This document shows, piece by piece, positions 43,129-52,388 of a DNA stretch of 64,000 nucleotides. The DNA comes from Halolamina pelagica. Lineage in GTDB: Archaea; Halobacteriota; Halobacteria; Halobacteriales; Haloferacaceae. Below the pieces are notes generated by a model. That model was not told the DNA's origin. It was given only the letters and a program-made list of their open reading frames with translations, and searched no databases. The translations under genes and the position numbers were made by a program. Location: contig NZ_FOXI01000001.1 of NCBI RefSeq assembly GCF_900115675.1, positions 186,001 to 250,000 on the forward strand, in the 5' to 3' direction. Position 1 is the stretch's first letter. Every line of letters begins with the position of its first letter.

Positions 43129-43824
43129 ATGGTCGACATACTGCCCTCCACCCCGGACGCCGACCCCGACCCGGAACCCCGGGTACTCGGCGTCGACAGC
43201 GACGAGGCGGGCGAGACCCTCGCCGCGCTCTCCTCGGAAACCGCTCGGGGTATGCTCCGCGAGTTCCACGACGACCCGGCCACCCCCTCGGGGATCGCCG
43301 ACAGACTGGACCTCTCGCTGCAGAACGCCCAGTACCACATCGGCAACCTCGAGGATGCCGGCCTGATCGAACCGGTCGACACGGTCTACTCCGAGAAGGG
43401 CCGCGAGATGACGGTGTACGGCCCGGCCGACGCACCGTTGATCGTCTACGCCGGCACCGAGGACGAAACGACCGGGCTGAAAGCCGCGCTCTCGCGGCTC
43501 ATCGGCGCCGTCGCGGCGCTGGGGATCACCAGCCTCCTCGTCCAGGCGTATCTCGGCGATCTCTCGCTCCCGTTCGGGACGGGTGCCGGCGGCACGGCCG
43601 ACCACCAAGCCGGCACGACGGCGACACAGGTCGAAACGGAGACCGAGGGCGGCATGGGGATCGCACAGACCACGTCGACGCCCGAGCCCACGGCGACGCC
43701 GGTGTCCGACACCGTCCGGGCCGCGGAGGACGCGCTCGCGCTGCCGCCGGGGGTGCTGTTCTTCCTCGGCGGGCTGGCGGTGCTACTCGGCGTCGGCGCC
43801 GGCTGGTGGCTGAAGAACCGCTGA
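43129..43824 (+). CDS. Membrane-anchored winged-helix (ArsR-like) protein
   Basis: This 231-residue protein has an N-terminal winged helix (about 25-105) with PSGIADRLDLSLQNAQYHIGNLEDAG, a central hydrophobic helix (about 125-143), a Thr/Gly/Pro-rich polar segment and a last helix (about 205-226) before KNR. Such haloarchaeal proteins are membrane-bound possible transcription factors or sensors of unknown signal. The start at 43129 gives MVDILPSTP. It converges on the DUF5794-like gene. Confidence 0.85.
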   Translation: MVDILPSTPDADPDPEPRVLGVDSDEAGETLAALSSETARGMLREFHDDPATPSGIADRLDLSLQNAQYHIGNLEDAGLIEPVDTVYSEKGREMTVYGPADAPLIVYAGTEDETTGLKAALSRLIGAVAALGITSLLVQAYLGDLSLPFGTGAGGTADHQAGTTATQVETETEGGMGIAQTTSTPEPTATPVSDTVRAAEDALALPPGVLFFLGGLAVLLGVGAGWWLKNR

Positions 43825-43830
43825 GCCGGC

Positions 43831-44808
43831 TCAGAGGTACGGCGGGCGTTCGGGCTCGTCCGACTCCGCGGGCGCCTCGTCCTCCGTTTCGATCATCCCG
43901 CCGTCGGCCGCGCCGACGGCCGATTCGGGGTCGGCCCCGCCGGGGCGACTGGCGGCGGCCAGTTCGGCCGGCAGATCGACCGGGCGGTCCTCGCTGTCGG
44001 CGTCGGGGCTGTACGTCGGCGGCACGTCGTCGGTCGTCGACGCCGTGGTGTCGGTGTCCGCCGAGTTCGGGTCGTAGGAGAGCAGCGCGGTCACCGCGAG
44101 CACTGCGAGCGCGACCGGTTGGTCGGTCACGAGCACCCCGAGTACGTCGACCGCGAGCATCCCCAGCGCGACGGCGCTCCCGAACCGGAAGCGGTCGATG
44201 TCGACCGCGCCTTGCAGCTGGGGCGCGCTGAGTGCCACGCCGAGGGCGAACGCGATCCCCGTGCCGGCGGCGGCCGCGGCGGGCAGTAGCGTCGACAGTT
44301 CGAAACTCATCGAGAGCTCGGCGCCCGAGGGTCGGTAGCTGGCGACGACGCCCAGCGCGACGATCGCGCCGGGGCCCGGGAGGTACGTGCCGACCTCGGC
44401 GCTCGCGGTCTTGGCGGCGATCGCGAGGATCACCAGCCCGGCGAACCGCTGGAACACGTCCGGGTCGAACATCGAGTAGATCGTCTGGGCGAACGCCGCC
44501 TCGACGACGGCCAGCGGGATCAGGCCGAGGCCGATCAGGAGGACGGAGGTGGCCTTCTGGGCCGGACTCCCCTCCATCTCGGCGAGGACCACCGCGACGG
44601 TTGCGGAGCCGCCGAAGATGAGCAGTCCGGTCTGGAGGACGCCCCACGGGTCCATCCCGCCCGCGTCGGTGGTCAGGGCGCCGGCGACGACGAGCGCGGG
44701 GAAGATGCCGTCGACGAGCGGGAGCCCCATCACCGTCGCCAACAGCTTCGTGGCGCCGCCGACGCGCTGTTCGAGGCGTAACGCGATCGGGTGGTCTGAG
44801 ACGCTCAC
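43831..44808 (-). CDS. Haloarchaeal membrane protein (DUF5794-like)
   Basis: This 325-residue protein starts at GTG (44806-44808) with a short polar part, then about seven helices (about 20-245) in which GGATKLLATVMGLPLVDGIFPAL (22-44) is prominent, and ends in an acidic, disordered 80-residue tail. It matches what I recall as DUF5794, a haloarchaeal family of unknown function. Its start lies two bases after the stop of a possible 62-residue frame on the same strand. Confidence 0.75.
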   Translation of the reverse strand: MSVSDHPIALRLEQRVGGATKLLATVMGLPLVDGIFPALVVAGALTTDAGGMDPWGVLQTGLLIFGGSATVAVVLAEMEGSPAQKATSVLLIGLGLIPLAVVEAAFAQTIYSMFDPDVFQRFAGLVILAIAAKTASAEVGTYLPGPGAIVALGVVASYRPSGAELSMSFELSTLLPAAAAAGTGIAFALGVALSAPQLQGAVDIDRFRFGSAVALGMLAVDVLGVLVTDQPVALAVLAVTALLSYDPNSADTDTTASTTDDVPPTYSPDADSEDRPVDLPAELAAASRPGGADPESAVGAADGGMIETEDEAPAESDEPERPPYL

Positions 44809-44810
44809 GA

Positions 44811-44999
44811 CTAGCTCGCGGCCTCACCCGTGGCCAAACGGTGGTGTTCTCCCGAGTCCGGATAGCCGCGACGGCAGTCGAACCGTGTAAACGTCGGGAA
44901 GAGACATCGAACTGTTCGCCACATCGGTTTCGGCTGGTCGACGGCGCTGCAGGGCGACTGGCCGGCGATGCGCGATGCGGCGATACTGTCGACGTCCAT
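44811..44999 (-). CDS. Possible 62-residue small protein upstream of the DUF5794-like gene
   Basis: An ATG at 44999 opens a 62-residue frame that ends two bases before the GTG of the next gene. A GTTTATCGG TATA-like element (reverse strand, about 45021-45030) lies about 22-31 bases before the ATG. The protein is not acidic and has three scattered Cys and no known motif, so reality is uncertain. The remainder of the 436-base gap 44809-45244 holds only the guaB promoter. Confidence 0.28.
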   Translation of the reverse strand: MDVDSIAASRIAGQSPCSAVDQPKPMWRTVRCLFPTFTRFDCRRGYPDSGEHHRLATGEAAS

Positions 45000-45175
45000 A
45001 CCCACTACTTCCCTCGATACGCCGATAAACGTTGCGTGAGAGTGAGCCCCATAACCACGACCGGATCATCGGTGAAACTGGATGCGAGTCGAAGAATCCT
45101 CGCCGGATGGACGGTTGAACTGAAGAAGTGTCGAATCTTTCGATCGACTCCGTGATCGTGGCCGTCGATCGAACA

Positions 45176-45220
45176 GTGTGGGCACCGTGGCCACACGGTT
45201 CCCCGACTCGGAACGTTTTT
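45176..45220 (+). promoter_or_regulatory. guaB promoter with a 21-bp near-perfect palindrome
   Basis: Between 45176 and 45196 nine of ten base pairs match in inverted order: arms GTGTGG and CCACAC with inner CAC/GTG. A TATA-like CGTTTTT at 45214-45220 lies about 18 bases downstream and 25-31 bases before the ATG at 45245. The palindrome is at an upstream-activator or operator position. Confidence 0.5.
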
Positions 45221-45244
45221 GAGGCGAGCCTCACCACCGACTAC

Positions 45245-46732
45245 ATGGCGAGTAACGGATCGGAACCCTTCTCAGAGAAGCTACGAGTGCCGGAGGCGCT
45301 GACGTTCGACGACGTGCTCCTGCGGCCGATGGAGAGTCGTGTCGAACCGGACGCCGCGGACGTGTCCACGCGCGTCTCGACCAACGTCGAACTACAGATC
45401 CCCATCCTCTCGGCGGCGATGGACACGGTCACCGAGGCCGAGATGGCCATCGGGATGGCCCGCGAGGGCGGGCTCGGCGTGCTCCACCAGAACATGACGA
45501 CCGCCGAGATGGAGGCGTCGATCACGCAGGTCAAACGCGCCGACGAGCTCGTGATCCGGCGGGAGAACGTCGTCACCGCCTCTCCCGAGCAGACGGTCAA
45601 CGACGTGGACGCGATGATGGAGCGCGAGGGCGTCTCGGGCGCGCCGGTCGTCGACGACGACGACACCGTGCTGGGGATCATCTCCGGCACCGACATCCGC
45701 CCGTACCTCGAGGTCGGCGAGAGCGACGAGGTGCGCGAGGCGATGACCGACGAGGTCGTCACCGCGGCGGAGGACGTGAGCGCCCGCGACGCGCTCGAAC
45801 TCATGTACGACCACAAGATCGAGCGCGTCCCCATCGTCGACGACGAGGACCACCTGGTCGGCCTCGTGACGATGCAGGGGATCCTCGCGCGCCGCGAGAA
45901 CGAGAACGCGGCCCGGGACGAGGACGGCCGCCTGCGCGTCGGGGTCGCGGTCGGCCCGTTCGACGACGAGCGCGCGGTGGTCGCCGACGAGGCCGGCGCC
46001 GACGTGCTGTTCATCGACTGTGCCCACGCCCACAACCTCAACGTCATCGACTCCGCGAAGGCGATCGCCGAGACCGTCGACGCCGACGTGGTCGTCGGGA
46101 ACGTCGGCACGCGCGAGGCCGCCGAGGCCGTCGTCGACTTCGCCGACGGCGTCAAGGTCGGGATCGGCCCGGGTAGCATCTGTACCACCCGAGTCGTTTC
46201 CGGCGCGGGGATGCCCCAGATCACCGCCGTCGCGCAGGTGGCCGACGTGGCGAGCGGGGCGGACGTGCCCGTGATCGCCGACGGGGGGATCCGCTACTCC
46301 GGCGACGCGATCAAGGCCATCGCCGCCGGCGCCGACGCGGTGATGCTCGGCTCCTACTTCGCCGGCACCGACGAGGCGCCCGGCCGCGTCATCACGATGA
46401 ACGGCAAGAAGTACAAGCAGTACCGCGGGATGGGCAGCGTCGGCGCGATGCAGTCCGGCGGCGGCGAGCGCTACCTCAAGGAGGAGAACGACGAGGAGTT
46501 CGTCCCCGAGGGCGTGGAGGCGGCGACGCCCTACACCGGGACGCTGGGCTCGGAGCTCCACCAGCTCGTCGGCGGGATGCAGTCCGGGATGGGCTACGTC
46601 GGCGCCGAGAGCATCCCCGAGTTCAAGGAGCGCTCGGAGTTCGTCCGGGTCTCCGCGGCCGGGCAGACCGAGGGTCACCCCCACGACGTGATGATCACGG
46701 ACGAGGCGCCCAACTACAGCCCCAACGAGTAA
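45245..46732 (+). CDS. guaB: Inosine-5'-monophosphate dehydrogenase
   Basis: GuaB oxidises IMP to XMP, committing purines to GMP. The 495-residue protein has a TIM barrel split by a CBS pair (about 105-225); TFDDVLLRP is near the start, the catalytic loop [17 protein letters not shown] contains the active Cys, and [14 protein letters not shown] and [10 protein letters not shown] follow. The length is usual. The start at 45245 follows a promoter spaced for a leaderless message. It shares purine synthesis with purF and purM in this window. Confidence 0.97.
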   Translation: MASNGSEPFSEKLRVPEALTFDDVLLRPMESRVEPDAADVSTRVSTNVELQIPILSAAMDTVTEAEMAIGMAREGGLGVLHQNMTTAEMEASITQVKRADELVIRRENVVTASPEQTVNDVDAMMEREGVSGAPVVDDDDTVLGIISGTDIRPYLEVGESDEVREAMTDEVVTAAEDVSARDALELMYDHKIERVPIVDDEDHLVGLVTMQGILARRENENAARDEDGRLRVGVAVGPFDDERAVVADEAGADVLFIDCAHAHNLNVIDSAKAIAETVDADVVVGNVGTREAAEAVVDFADGVKVGIGPGSICTTRVVSGAGMPQITAVAQVADVASGADVPVIADGGIRYSGDAIKAIAAGADAVMLGSYFAGTDEAPGRVITMNGKKYKQYRGMGSVGAMQSGGGERYLKEENDEEFVPEGVEAATPYTGTLGSELHQLVGGMQSGMGYVGAESIPEFKERSEFVRVSAAGQTEGHPHDVMITDEAPNYSPNE

Positions 46733-46780
46733 GCACGCGGTTTCGATTCGGGGACCGCGAGTCCCGAAGGGGTATTTTGA

Positions 46781-46818
46781 TATAGCCGGCCGCTCGTTTT
46801 TACCTATAGCCAACCGCT
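46781..46818 (+). promoter_or_regulatory. Direct repeat flanking the promoter of the HalX regulator
   Basis: TATAGCCGGCCGCT (46781-46794) and TATAGCCAACCGCT (46805-46818) are 14-base direct repeats with two mismatches, 24 bases apart. A TTTTTAC TATA-like element (about 46797-46803) sits between them, 26-32 bases before the ATG at 46829. Repeated sites around the TATA box suggest regulated expression. Confidence 0.42.
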
Positions 46819-46828
46819 ACCCCTTCAG

Positions 46829-47485
46829 ATGAGTGACGATCGACCTCTCGTGCTCGTGGTCGAGGACGAGTCAGACCTGGCAGACCTCTACGCTGCGTGG
46901 CTCGGCGACGGCTACCGCGTTCGAACCGCCTACGGCGGCCGCGAGGCGCTCGAGAACCTCGACGCCGAGGTCGATATCGTGCTGCTCGACCGCCGGATGC
47001 CGGGGCTCTCCGGTGACGACGTGCTGGACGCGATGCAGGACCGCGGGCTCGACTGTCAGGTCGCGATGGTGACCGCCGTCGAGCCCGACTTCGACGTGCT
47101 CGAGATGGGGTTCGACGACTACCTCGTCAAGCCGGTGGCTCGGGACGAACTGCTCGAGACCGTCGAGAACCTGGAGCGCCGAGGGACGTACGACTCGGGG
47201 GTGCAGGAGCTGTTCTCGCTGGCGTCGAAGAAGGCGCTGCTCGAGGCCGAGAAGACCGAGTCAGAACTCGACGAGAACGAGGAGTACGGCGAGCTCACCG
47301 ACCGGCTCGAGGCGCTCCGCGAGGAGCTCGACGCGACGATCAACGAGATGGGGTCGGGCGACGAGTTCGAGACGCTGTTCCGGGAGTTCGACGACGTCGA
47401 CGGCCAGTTCGCCGACGAGGAGCGAAGCGAGGACCCCTTCGCCGACGAGTCGGAGGAGGACCCCTTCGGCGGCGTGCAGGAGTAG
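46829..47485 (+). CDS. Response regulator with HalX domain
   Basis: This 218-residue protein has a CheY-like receiver with phospho-acceptor Asp54 (LLDRRMPG), Thr82 and Lys101 (DYLVKPV), followed by a HalX helical domain (about 125-180) found mostly in haloarchaea, and an acidic tail with DPFAD (202-206) and DPFGG (211-215). It has no DNA-binding domain, so it may act through protein contacts. No histidine kinase lies next to it. The DPFG motif is shared with the KaiC-like ATPase at 28 kb. Confidence 0.9.
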   Translation: MSDDRPLVLVVEDESDLADLYAAWLGDGYRVRTAYGGREALENLDAEVDIVLLDRRMPGLSGDDVLDAMQDRGLDCQVAMVTAVEPDFDVLEMGFDDYLVKPVARDELLETVENLERRGTYDSGVQELFSLASKKALLEAEKTESELDENEEYGELTDRLEALREELDATINEMGSGDEFETLFREFDDVDGQFADEERSEDPFADESEEDPFGGVQE

Positions 47486-47486
47486 C

Positions 47487-48455
47487 TCAGAGGGCCACGT
47501 CGGTGCCGACGTTCTCCGCGATCGCCCGCTCGAACAGCGCCGTCGCCGCCGTGGCGTCGAGCACCGCCGAACCGACCGACGCGACGACCAGGATCTCCGC
47601 GTCCGACTCCCTCCCGGCTGTGCCTTCGAACACCGCGGAGAGCGGCGTGAACGCCGACGCCCCGTGGTCCGGGAAATCCCCCGTTTCGGCGACCTCCGCG
47701 GGCACGTCGGCGACCAGCCGTGCCGCCCGCGAGACCGTCGCCGCGTCGAGTTCGCGCATCTCGGCTGTGTAGGCGCCGACGGCGACGACGAGCGTCCCCG
47801 GGGCGAGCGCGTCGCCGGGAAAAACTGGTTCGGTCGCGGTGGTCGCCGTCACGACCACGTCGGCGTCCGAGACGGCCGCCCGCGCCGAGTCGACCGCCTC
47901 GGCGTCGATCCCCTCGGCCCGGAGGTCGGCCGCACAGGCCTCCCGCGAGTCGCTGGGGGAGTAGACGCGCGCGGATTCGACGCCCCGTGCGGCCGCGATC
48001 GCGCGGGTCTGCCAGCGCGCCTGCGTGCCGGCGCCGACGACGCCGACCCGGACCGGTCCGTCGCCGACGGCCAGATGCTTCGCCGCCAGCCCGCCGATAC
48101 AGCCCGTCCGCGCGTTGGTGATCCGCGTTCCCGCCAGCAGCCCCGCCGGTACCCCGGTCCGCGCGTCGGTGACCGCGATCTGCGCCTGGACGGTCGGCCG
48201 GCCGCGGTCGGCGTTGCCCTCGTGGACGCTCGCCAACTTCGTGGCGTAGTGCTCGTCGCCGTGGACGTACGCCGGCATCGTGAGCCCCGTCCCCAGCGGT
48301 TCGTCGCCCTCGAGTCCGGTCCCGACCGGGAAGTGCGGTCGTTCCGGGCGCTCGACCTCGCCGCGTCCCTGCTTCAGGAACGCCCGTTCGATCTCGGGCA
48401 GGAGATCGGGGAGGTCGAGCAGGCTCGCGACGTCGTCGTCGGAGAGTACGCGCAT
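47487..48455 (-). CDS. Ornithine cyclodeaminase/mu-crystallin family protein
   Basis: This 322-residue protein has the family's N-terminal half with ATKLASVHEGN (about 72-82) and a Rossmann half with GVVGAGTQARWQTRAI (about 139-154). Members include ornithine cyclodeaminase, archaeal alanine dehydrogenase and other imine reductases; the sequence does not choose. It starts at ATG 48455 and is divergent from an FAD oxidoreductase, and the nearby M20 gene suggests use of amino-acid-like compounds. Confidence 0.86.
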   Translation of the reverse strand: MRVLSDDDVASLLDLPDLLPEIERAFLKQGRGEVERPERPHFPVGTGLEGDEPLGTGLTMPAYVHGDEHYATKLASVHEGNADRGRPTVQAQIAVTDARTGVPAGLLAGTRITNARTGCIGGLAAKHLAVGDGPVRVGVVGAGTQARWQTRAIAAARGVESARVYSPSDSREACAADLRAEGIDAEAVDSARAAVSDADVVVTATTATEPVFPGDALAPGTLVVAVGAYTAEMRELDAATVSRAARLVADVPAEVAETGDFPDHGASAFTPLSAVFEGTAGRESDAEILVVASVGSAVLDATAATALFERAIAENVGTDVAL

Positions 48456-48674
48456 ACGCCCTCCTACGACGCCGCGGAGAAAGCTTCTTGGCCGAGGGTT
48501 CAAGGGCGATGACGGGACCCCCCTCGCCACCGGAACCGCGAGGGAGTCCGGGCGGGAGCGCGACGCGCCCCTCGCGAGCAACCCACGCGTCGCCTGTTCG
48601 CTACCGGCGGGCCAGCCGCGGCCGTCCACGCCGCCCGGCACAACGGTTTTGCCCGCCCCCGGCCGAGTGAGGGT

Positions 48675-49841
48675 ATGCGAGTCGTCGTCGGCGGCGGCGG
48701 GATCGTCGGCCTCGCGAGCGCGTACGCGCTCGCCGACCGCGGGGCCGAGGTCGTCCTCTGTGAACGGGACAGCCTCGGGAACGGGAGCACCGCGCGCGCC
48801 CTCGGCGGAATCCGGTGTCAGTTCTCGACGGCGGTCAACGTCGACCTGTCGCTGGCGAGTCGACCGGTCTGGGAGTCGTTCGAGGATCGCTTCGGCGTCG
48901 ACATCGCGTTCCGGCAGACGGGCTACCTGATGCTCGCGCGGACCGAGGAGACCGCCGCCGGGCTGGAGCGGCAGGTCGACCTCCAGCACGAGCGCGGTGC
49001 CGAGACGGAACTGCTGGCGCCCGAGCAGGTCCCCGACTACTGTGCGGGCGTCGACCCCGATACGGTCACGGCCGCGACGTACAACCCCCGGGACGGCTTC
49101 GCGGACCCGTACCTCGCGCTCCAGGGGTTCGCGGACGCGGCCCGCGAGCAGGGGGTCGATATCCGAACCGGGACCGCGGTCACAGGCGTCCGACTGGAGG
49201 ACGGGCGCGCCGTCGGCGTCGACGTGGCGGGCGACGGCGCCCCGAGCGACGGCCACCTCGCCGCCGACGCGGTGGTGAACGCCGCGGGCCCGTGGGCCGC
49301 CGAACTCGCCGCGATGGCGGGGATCGACGTGCCCGTCGAGCCACAGCGCCGCCAGGCGCTCGTCGTCGACCCGGAGCGCCCGGTCCCCGAGACCGACCCC
49401 CTCACCATCGACCTCGAGACGAGTTCGCACTTCCGGCCGGAGCGGGACGGCGCGGCGGTCGTGGGCGGCTACTTCGACGACGAGCCCGAGACGCCGGACC
49501 CGGACTCGTTCTCCGAGTCCTTCGACGTTGCCTGGGCGGCCGAGACGGTCGAACGCGCGGGCGTCTACTGCGACTACTTCGGCGACGGGACGCGACTGAA
49601 ACGCGGCTGGGCCGGCCTCTACGCGGTCACCCCCGACCACCACCCGATCGTTGAGGAGTCGATCCCGGGGTTCGTGCAGGCGGTCGGCTTCTCGGGCCAC
49701 GGGTTCCAGCACGCGCCCGCGACCGGGCAGGTCGTCGCGGAACTGCTCCTCGACGGCGGGGCGTCGACGGTCGACGTGTCGGACCTCGGGAGCGACCGGT
49801 TCGACCGGGGCGACCTGCTCCACGAGCGCAACGTGGCTTGA
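48675..49841 (+). CDS. FAD-dependent amino-acid oxidase/dehydrogenase (DAO family)
   Basis: This 388-residue protein starts with the FAD motif VVVGGGGIVGLASAYALA (3-20) and has the DAO-family ending GLYAVTPDHHPIVEE and GFSGHGFQHAPATGQVVAEL. It resembles sarcosine oxidase beta and related amine oxidases and would oxidise a secondary amine or D-amino acid. It lies in the same direction and 52 bases before an M20 amidohydrolase, and divergent to the cyclodeaminase-like gene; the three may form a catabolic set. Confidence 0.87.
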   Translation: MRVVVGGGGIVGLASAYALADRGAEVVLCERDSLGNGSTARALGGIRCQFSTAVNVDLSLASRPVWESFEDRFGVDIAFRQTGYLMLARTEETAAGLERQVDLQHERGAETELLAPEQVPDYCAGVDPDTVTAATYNPRDGFADPYLALQGFADAAREQGVDIRTGTAVTGVRLEDGRAVGVDVAGDGAPSDGHLAADAVVNAAGPWAAELAAMAGIDVPVEPQRRQALVVDPERPVPETDPLTIDLETSSHFRPERDGAAVVGGYFDDEPETPDPDSFSESFDVAWAAETVERAGVYCDYFGDGTRLKRGWAGLYAVTPDHHPIVEESIPGFVQAVGFSGHGFQHAPATGQVVAELLLDGGASTVDVSDLGSDRFDRGDLLHERNVA

Positions 49842-49893
49842 CGGATTGCCCGGGACGCCACACTCATCTTCCCGCCGCCCGTCGGGGCTGTCG

Positions 49894-51243
49894 ATGACTG
49901 ACACGGCGGCGCTCAAGCGACGGGTTCGGGAGGCCATCGACGACAACGACGAGGCGATCCGCTCGCTGGCCGAATCGGTCCACGCCGAGCCGGAGCTGGG
50001 GTACAAGGAGACCGAGACGACCCGGAAAGTCGCCGAGGAGTTCCGCGGACTGGGACTGGACGTGGAGACCGAGCTCGCAGTCACCGGCGCGCGAGCACGT
50101 GCTGGCGGGAGCGGTGCGGAACAGGACGACGAGTTCGTCTTCGCGCTCCTCGGCGAACTCGACGCGCTCGTCAACCCCGGCCACCCCGCCGCGGATCCGG
50201 AGACCGGCGCCTGCCACGCCTGCGGACACGAGGCGCAGTTGGCCAACCTCGTCGGCGCGGCCTACGGCCTCGTCGCGTCGGGCGTCGTCGACGACCTCCC
50301 GGGCGCGGTGGAGTTCATCGCCGTGCCCGCCGAGGAGTACCTCGACCTGGAGTACCGCCGCGGCCTGCTCGACGACGGGAAGATCGAGTTCTTCGGGGGG
50401 AAGCAGGAGCTCATCCGCCGGGGCTACTTCGACGACGTGGACTGCGCGGCGATGATCCACGCCGCCTCGGAGACGCCGGAGCGCGAGGTCACCAGCGACT
50501 TCTCCTCGAACGGCTTCGTCGGGAAGACGGTCCAGTACGAGGGTCGGGAGTCCCACGCCGGCGGCGCGCCCGAGGAGGGCGTGAACGCGCTCAACGCGGC
50601 GATGGCCGGGATGAACGCCGTCAACGCCAACCGGGAGACGTTCCCCGACGAGGAGCACGTCCGGGTCCACCCGATCGTCACGAAGGGCGGCGACGGCGTC
50701 AACGTCGTTCCGGCGGACGTGCGCATGGAGTCGTACGTCCGGGCCAAGCGCGTCGACGCCATCGAGGACGCCAACGGGACGACCAATCGCGCGCTGGAGT
50801 CCGGCGCGATGGCCGTCGGCGCGAACGTCACGATCGAGGACTTCCCGGGCTACCTCCCGCTGCGGACCGACGGGACGCTCGTCGCGGCGTTCGACGACAA
50901 CGCCCGTGAGGTGATCGGCGAGGACGCCGTCCACGGCGAACACCAGCACGTCACCGGGTCGACGGACATGGGCGACGTGAGCCAGATCGTCCCCGCGGTC
51001 CACCCCTGGACCGGCGGCTTCGAGGGCGCGGCCCACTCCACCGAGTTCGGCGCCGTCGACGAGGAGATGGCGTACCTCCTCCCCGCGAAGGTGACGGGGT
51101 CGACGGTCGTCGACGTGCTCGCCGACCCCGAGAAGCGCGAGGCGATCCGCGACGCGAAGGGCGGGAAACGCTCCACCGAGGCGTACCTCGAGATCGTCCG
51201 CGGGATGCGGAACACGCTGGAAGGGAGCTACATGGACGCCTAG
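49894..51243 (+). CDS. M20-family amidohydrolase
   Basis: This 449-residue metallohydrolase has ACHACGHEAQLANL (about 107-120) with zinc ligands, a PAEEYL stretch with the catalytic Glu pair, and SHAGGAPEEGVNALNAA (about 225-241) in the dimerisation lid. It resembles IAA-amino-acid hydrolases and aminobenzoyl-glutamate utilisation proteins that split N-acyl amino acids. It is longer than the 390-residue standard members because of added loops. Together with the upstream FAD oxidase it suggests use of N-acyl or N-alkyl amino acids. Confidence 0.88.
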   Translation: MTDTAALKRRVREAIDDNDEAIRSLAESVHAEPELGYKETETTRKVAEEFRGLGLDVETELAVTGARARAGGSGAEQDDEFVFALLGELDALVNPGHPAADPETGACHACGHEAQLANLVGAAYGLVASGVVDDLPGAVEFIAVPAEEYLDLEYRRGLLDDGKIEFFGGKQELIRRGYFDDVDCAAMIHAASETPEREVTSDFSSNGFVGKTVQYEGRESHAGGAPEEGVNALNAAMAGMNAVNANRETFPDEEHVRVHPIVTKGGDGVNVVPADVRMESYVRAKRVDAIEDANGTTNRALESGAMAVGANVTIEDFPGYLPLRTDGTLVAAFDDNAREVIGEDAVHGEHQHVTGSTDMGDVSQIVPAVHPWTGGFEGAAHSTEFGAVDEEMAYLLPAKVTGSTVVDVLADPEKREAIRDAKGGKRSTEAYLEIVRGMRNTLEGSYMDA

Positions 51244-51284
51244 CCCGCCGAAACGACCTTCCGGTGTGGGGTCCAAGCGCGGGT

Positions 51285-51842
51285 ATGGTCGCGAAAGAAT
51301 CCGAGTCCGAACTGGATCGCGGCGACGAGGCACCGTCGTTCTCCCTGCCGGGGACCGACGGCGAGACGTACTCCCTCGACAGCTTCGGCGACAGCGACGC
51401 GCTGTTGCTCGTGTTCACCTGCAACCACTGCCCCTACGCACGGGCGAAGTTCGACCTGCTGAACGACCTGGCCGCCGAGTACGACGACGCCGCGGTCGTC
51501 GGCATCAACCCGAACGACGCCGAGGAGTACCCCGAGGACAGCTTCGAGAAGATGCGGGCGTCCGTCGACTCCGGCGAGATCGCCTACGACGCCTACCTCC
51601 GGGACGAGAGCCAGGAAGTCGCCGCGGCGTACGGCGCTACCTGTACCCCGGACCCGTTCCTGTTCCGGAATGAGGGGGATTCGTGGGTTCTGGCCTACCA
51701 CGGCCGGCTCGACGACGCGCTCAACCCCGACGAGGAGCCATCGGAGTTCTACATCCGCGACGCCATCGACGCCGTCCTCGCCGGGGAGGCGGTCGAGATA
51801 CCCGACCGCCCGTCGCGTGGCTGCAGCATCAAGTGGACGTAA
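51285..51842 (+). CDS. Thioredoxin-fold AhpC/TSA-type protein
   Basis: This 185-residue protein has the TlpA/AhpC-like fold with FTCNHCPYARAKFDLLNDLA (about 45-64): a C-N-H-C centre in place of CxxC thioredoxin, then a cis-Pro region and a late GCSIKW Cys. Members are annotated as thioredoxin-like or peroxiredoxin-like and their partner is unknown. Acidic tails are typical of halophiles. It follows the M20 gene by 41 bases but may have its own promoter. Confidence 0.87.
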   Translation: MVAKESESELDRGDEAPSFSLPGTDGETYSLDSFGDSDALLLVFTCNHCPYARAKFDLLNDLAAEYDDAAVVGINPNDAEEYPEDSFEKMRASVDSGEIAYDAYLRDESQEVAAAYGATCTPDPFLFRNEGDSWVLAYHGRLDDALNPDEEPSEFYIRDAIDAVLAGEAVEIPDRPSRGCSIKWT

Positions 51843-51944
51843 CCGGCCGGCCCGCGTGACCGCTCGGCGGCTCCGTCCGGCGAGCCCGGAGTCCGATGCC
51901 GTGGCCGTGTCGACGACTGAGCGCCCCGTCCCGTCGAGCGCCGA

Positions 51945-52388
51945 TCAGCTCTCGGCCTGTTCGCGAGCCTGCTCCAGCGCCTCGCGCGCGTTCTCGACGG
52001 CCGCGGGCTGTTTCGCGGGGTAGGCTTCGACCTTCGCCCGCAGGGTGATCCCCTCGCCGCGGTCGACCTCGCCCTTGAACGCGTCCTGTTTGTCCAGTCG
52101 GAGGAAGAAGGCGCAGTTGTCGTCGACGCGCTCGTCGAGTTCGTCGATCACGTCCTCGATGTCGGACAGTTCGCTGAGCTGCCGGAGCACGTGGCGCACG
52201 TCGTCGGCGTTGTCGACGCGCGCGGAGAACACGACGATCCGGTCGCCGTGGTGCCCCCGGTTGACTTCGCGCTCGATCTCGTACTCCTCGGGCAGGAACC
52301 GTCGCAGCGCCTGCTCGACGCGCTTCTCGTCCTCGGTGGCGTAGCAGAAGGTCCGCAGGTCGACGTAATGAAACGGGACGCTCGGCAT
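51945..52388 (-). CDS. RNA-binding protein of the COG1325/DUF54 family
   Basis: This 147-residue protein begins PFHYVDLRTFCYATED (about 5-20) and has EVNRGHHGDRIVVFSARV (about 42-59) and a DDNCAFFLRLDKQDAFKG core (about 88-105), the pattern of archaeal proteins annotated as exosome-linked RNA-binding or DUF54. The precise role is not settled. A Gln/Ala/Glu helix ends the protein. It is preceded by a DUF1918-like gene on the same strand. Confidence 0.85.
   Translation of the reverse strand: MPSVPFHYVDLRTFCYATEDEKRVEQALRRFLPEEYEIEREVNRGHHGDRIVVFSARVDNADDVRHVLRQLSELSDIEDVIDELDERVDDNCAFFLRLDKQDAFKGEVDRGEGITLRAKVEAYPAKQPAAVENAREALEQAREQAES

Noticed and set aside
47487-50246. A 919-residue uninterrupted reverse-strand frame
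   Set aside because: Only the part from 48455 down is a known protein; the rest runs opposite to the FAD oxidoreductase and M20 genes and reads as repetitive Arg/Asp/Val text typical of antisense frames in GC-rich DNA.
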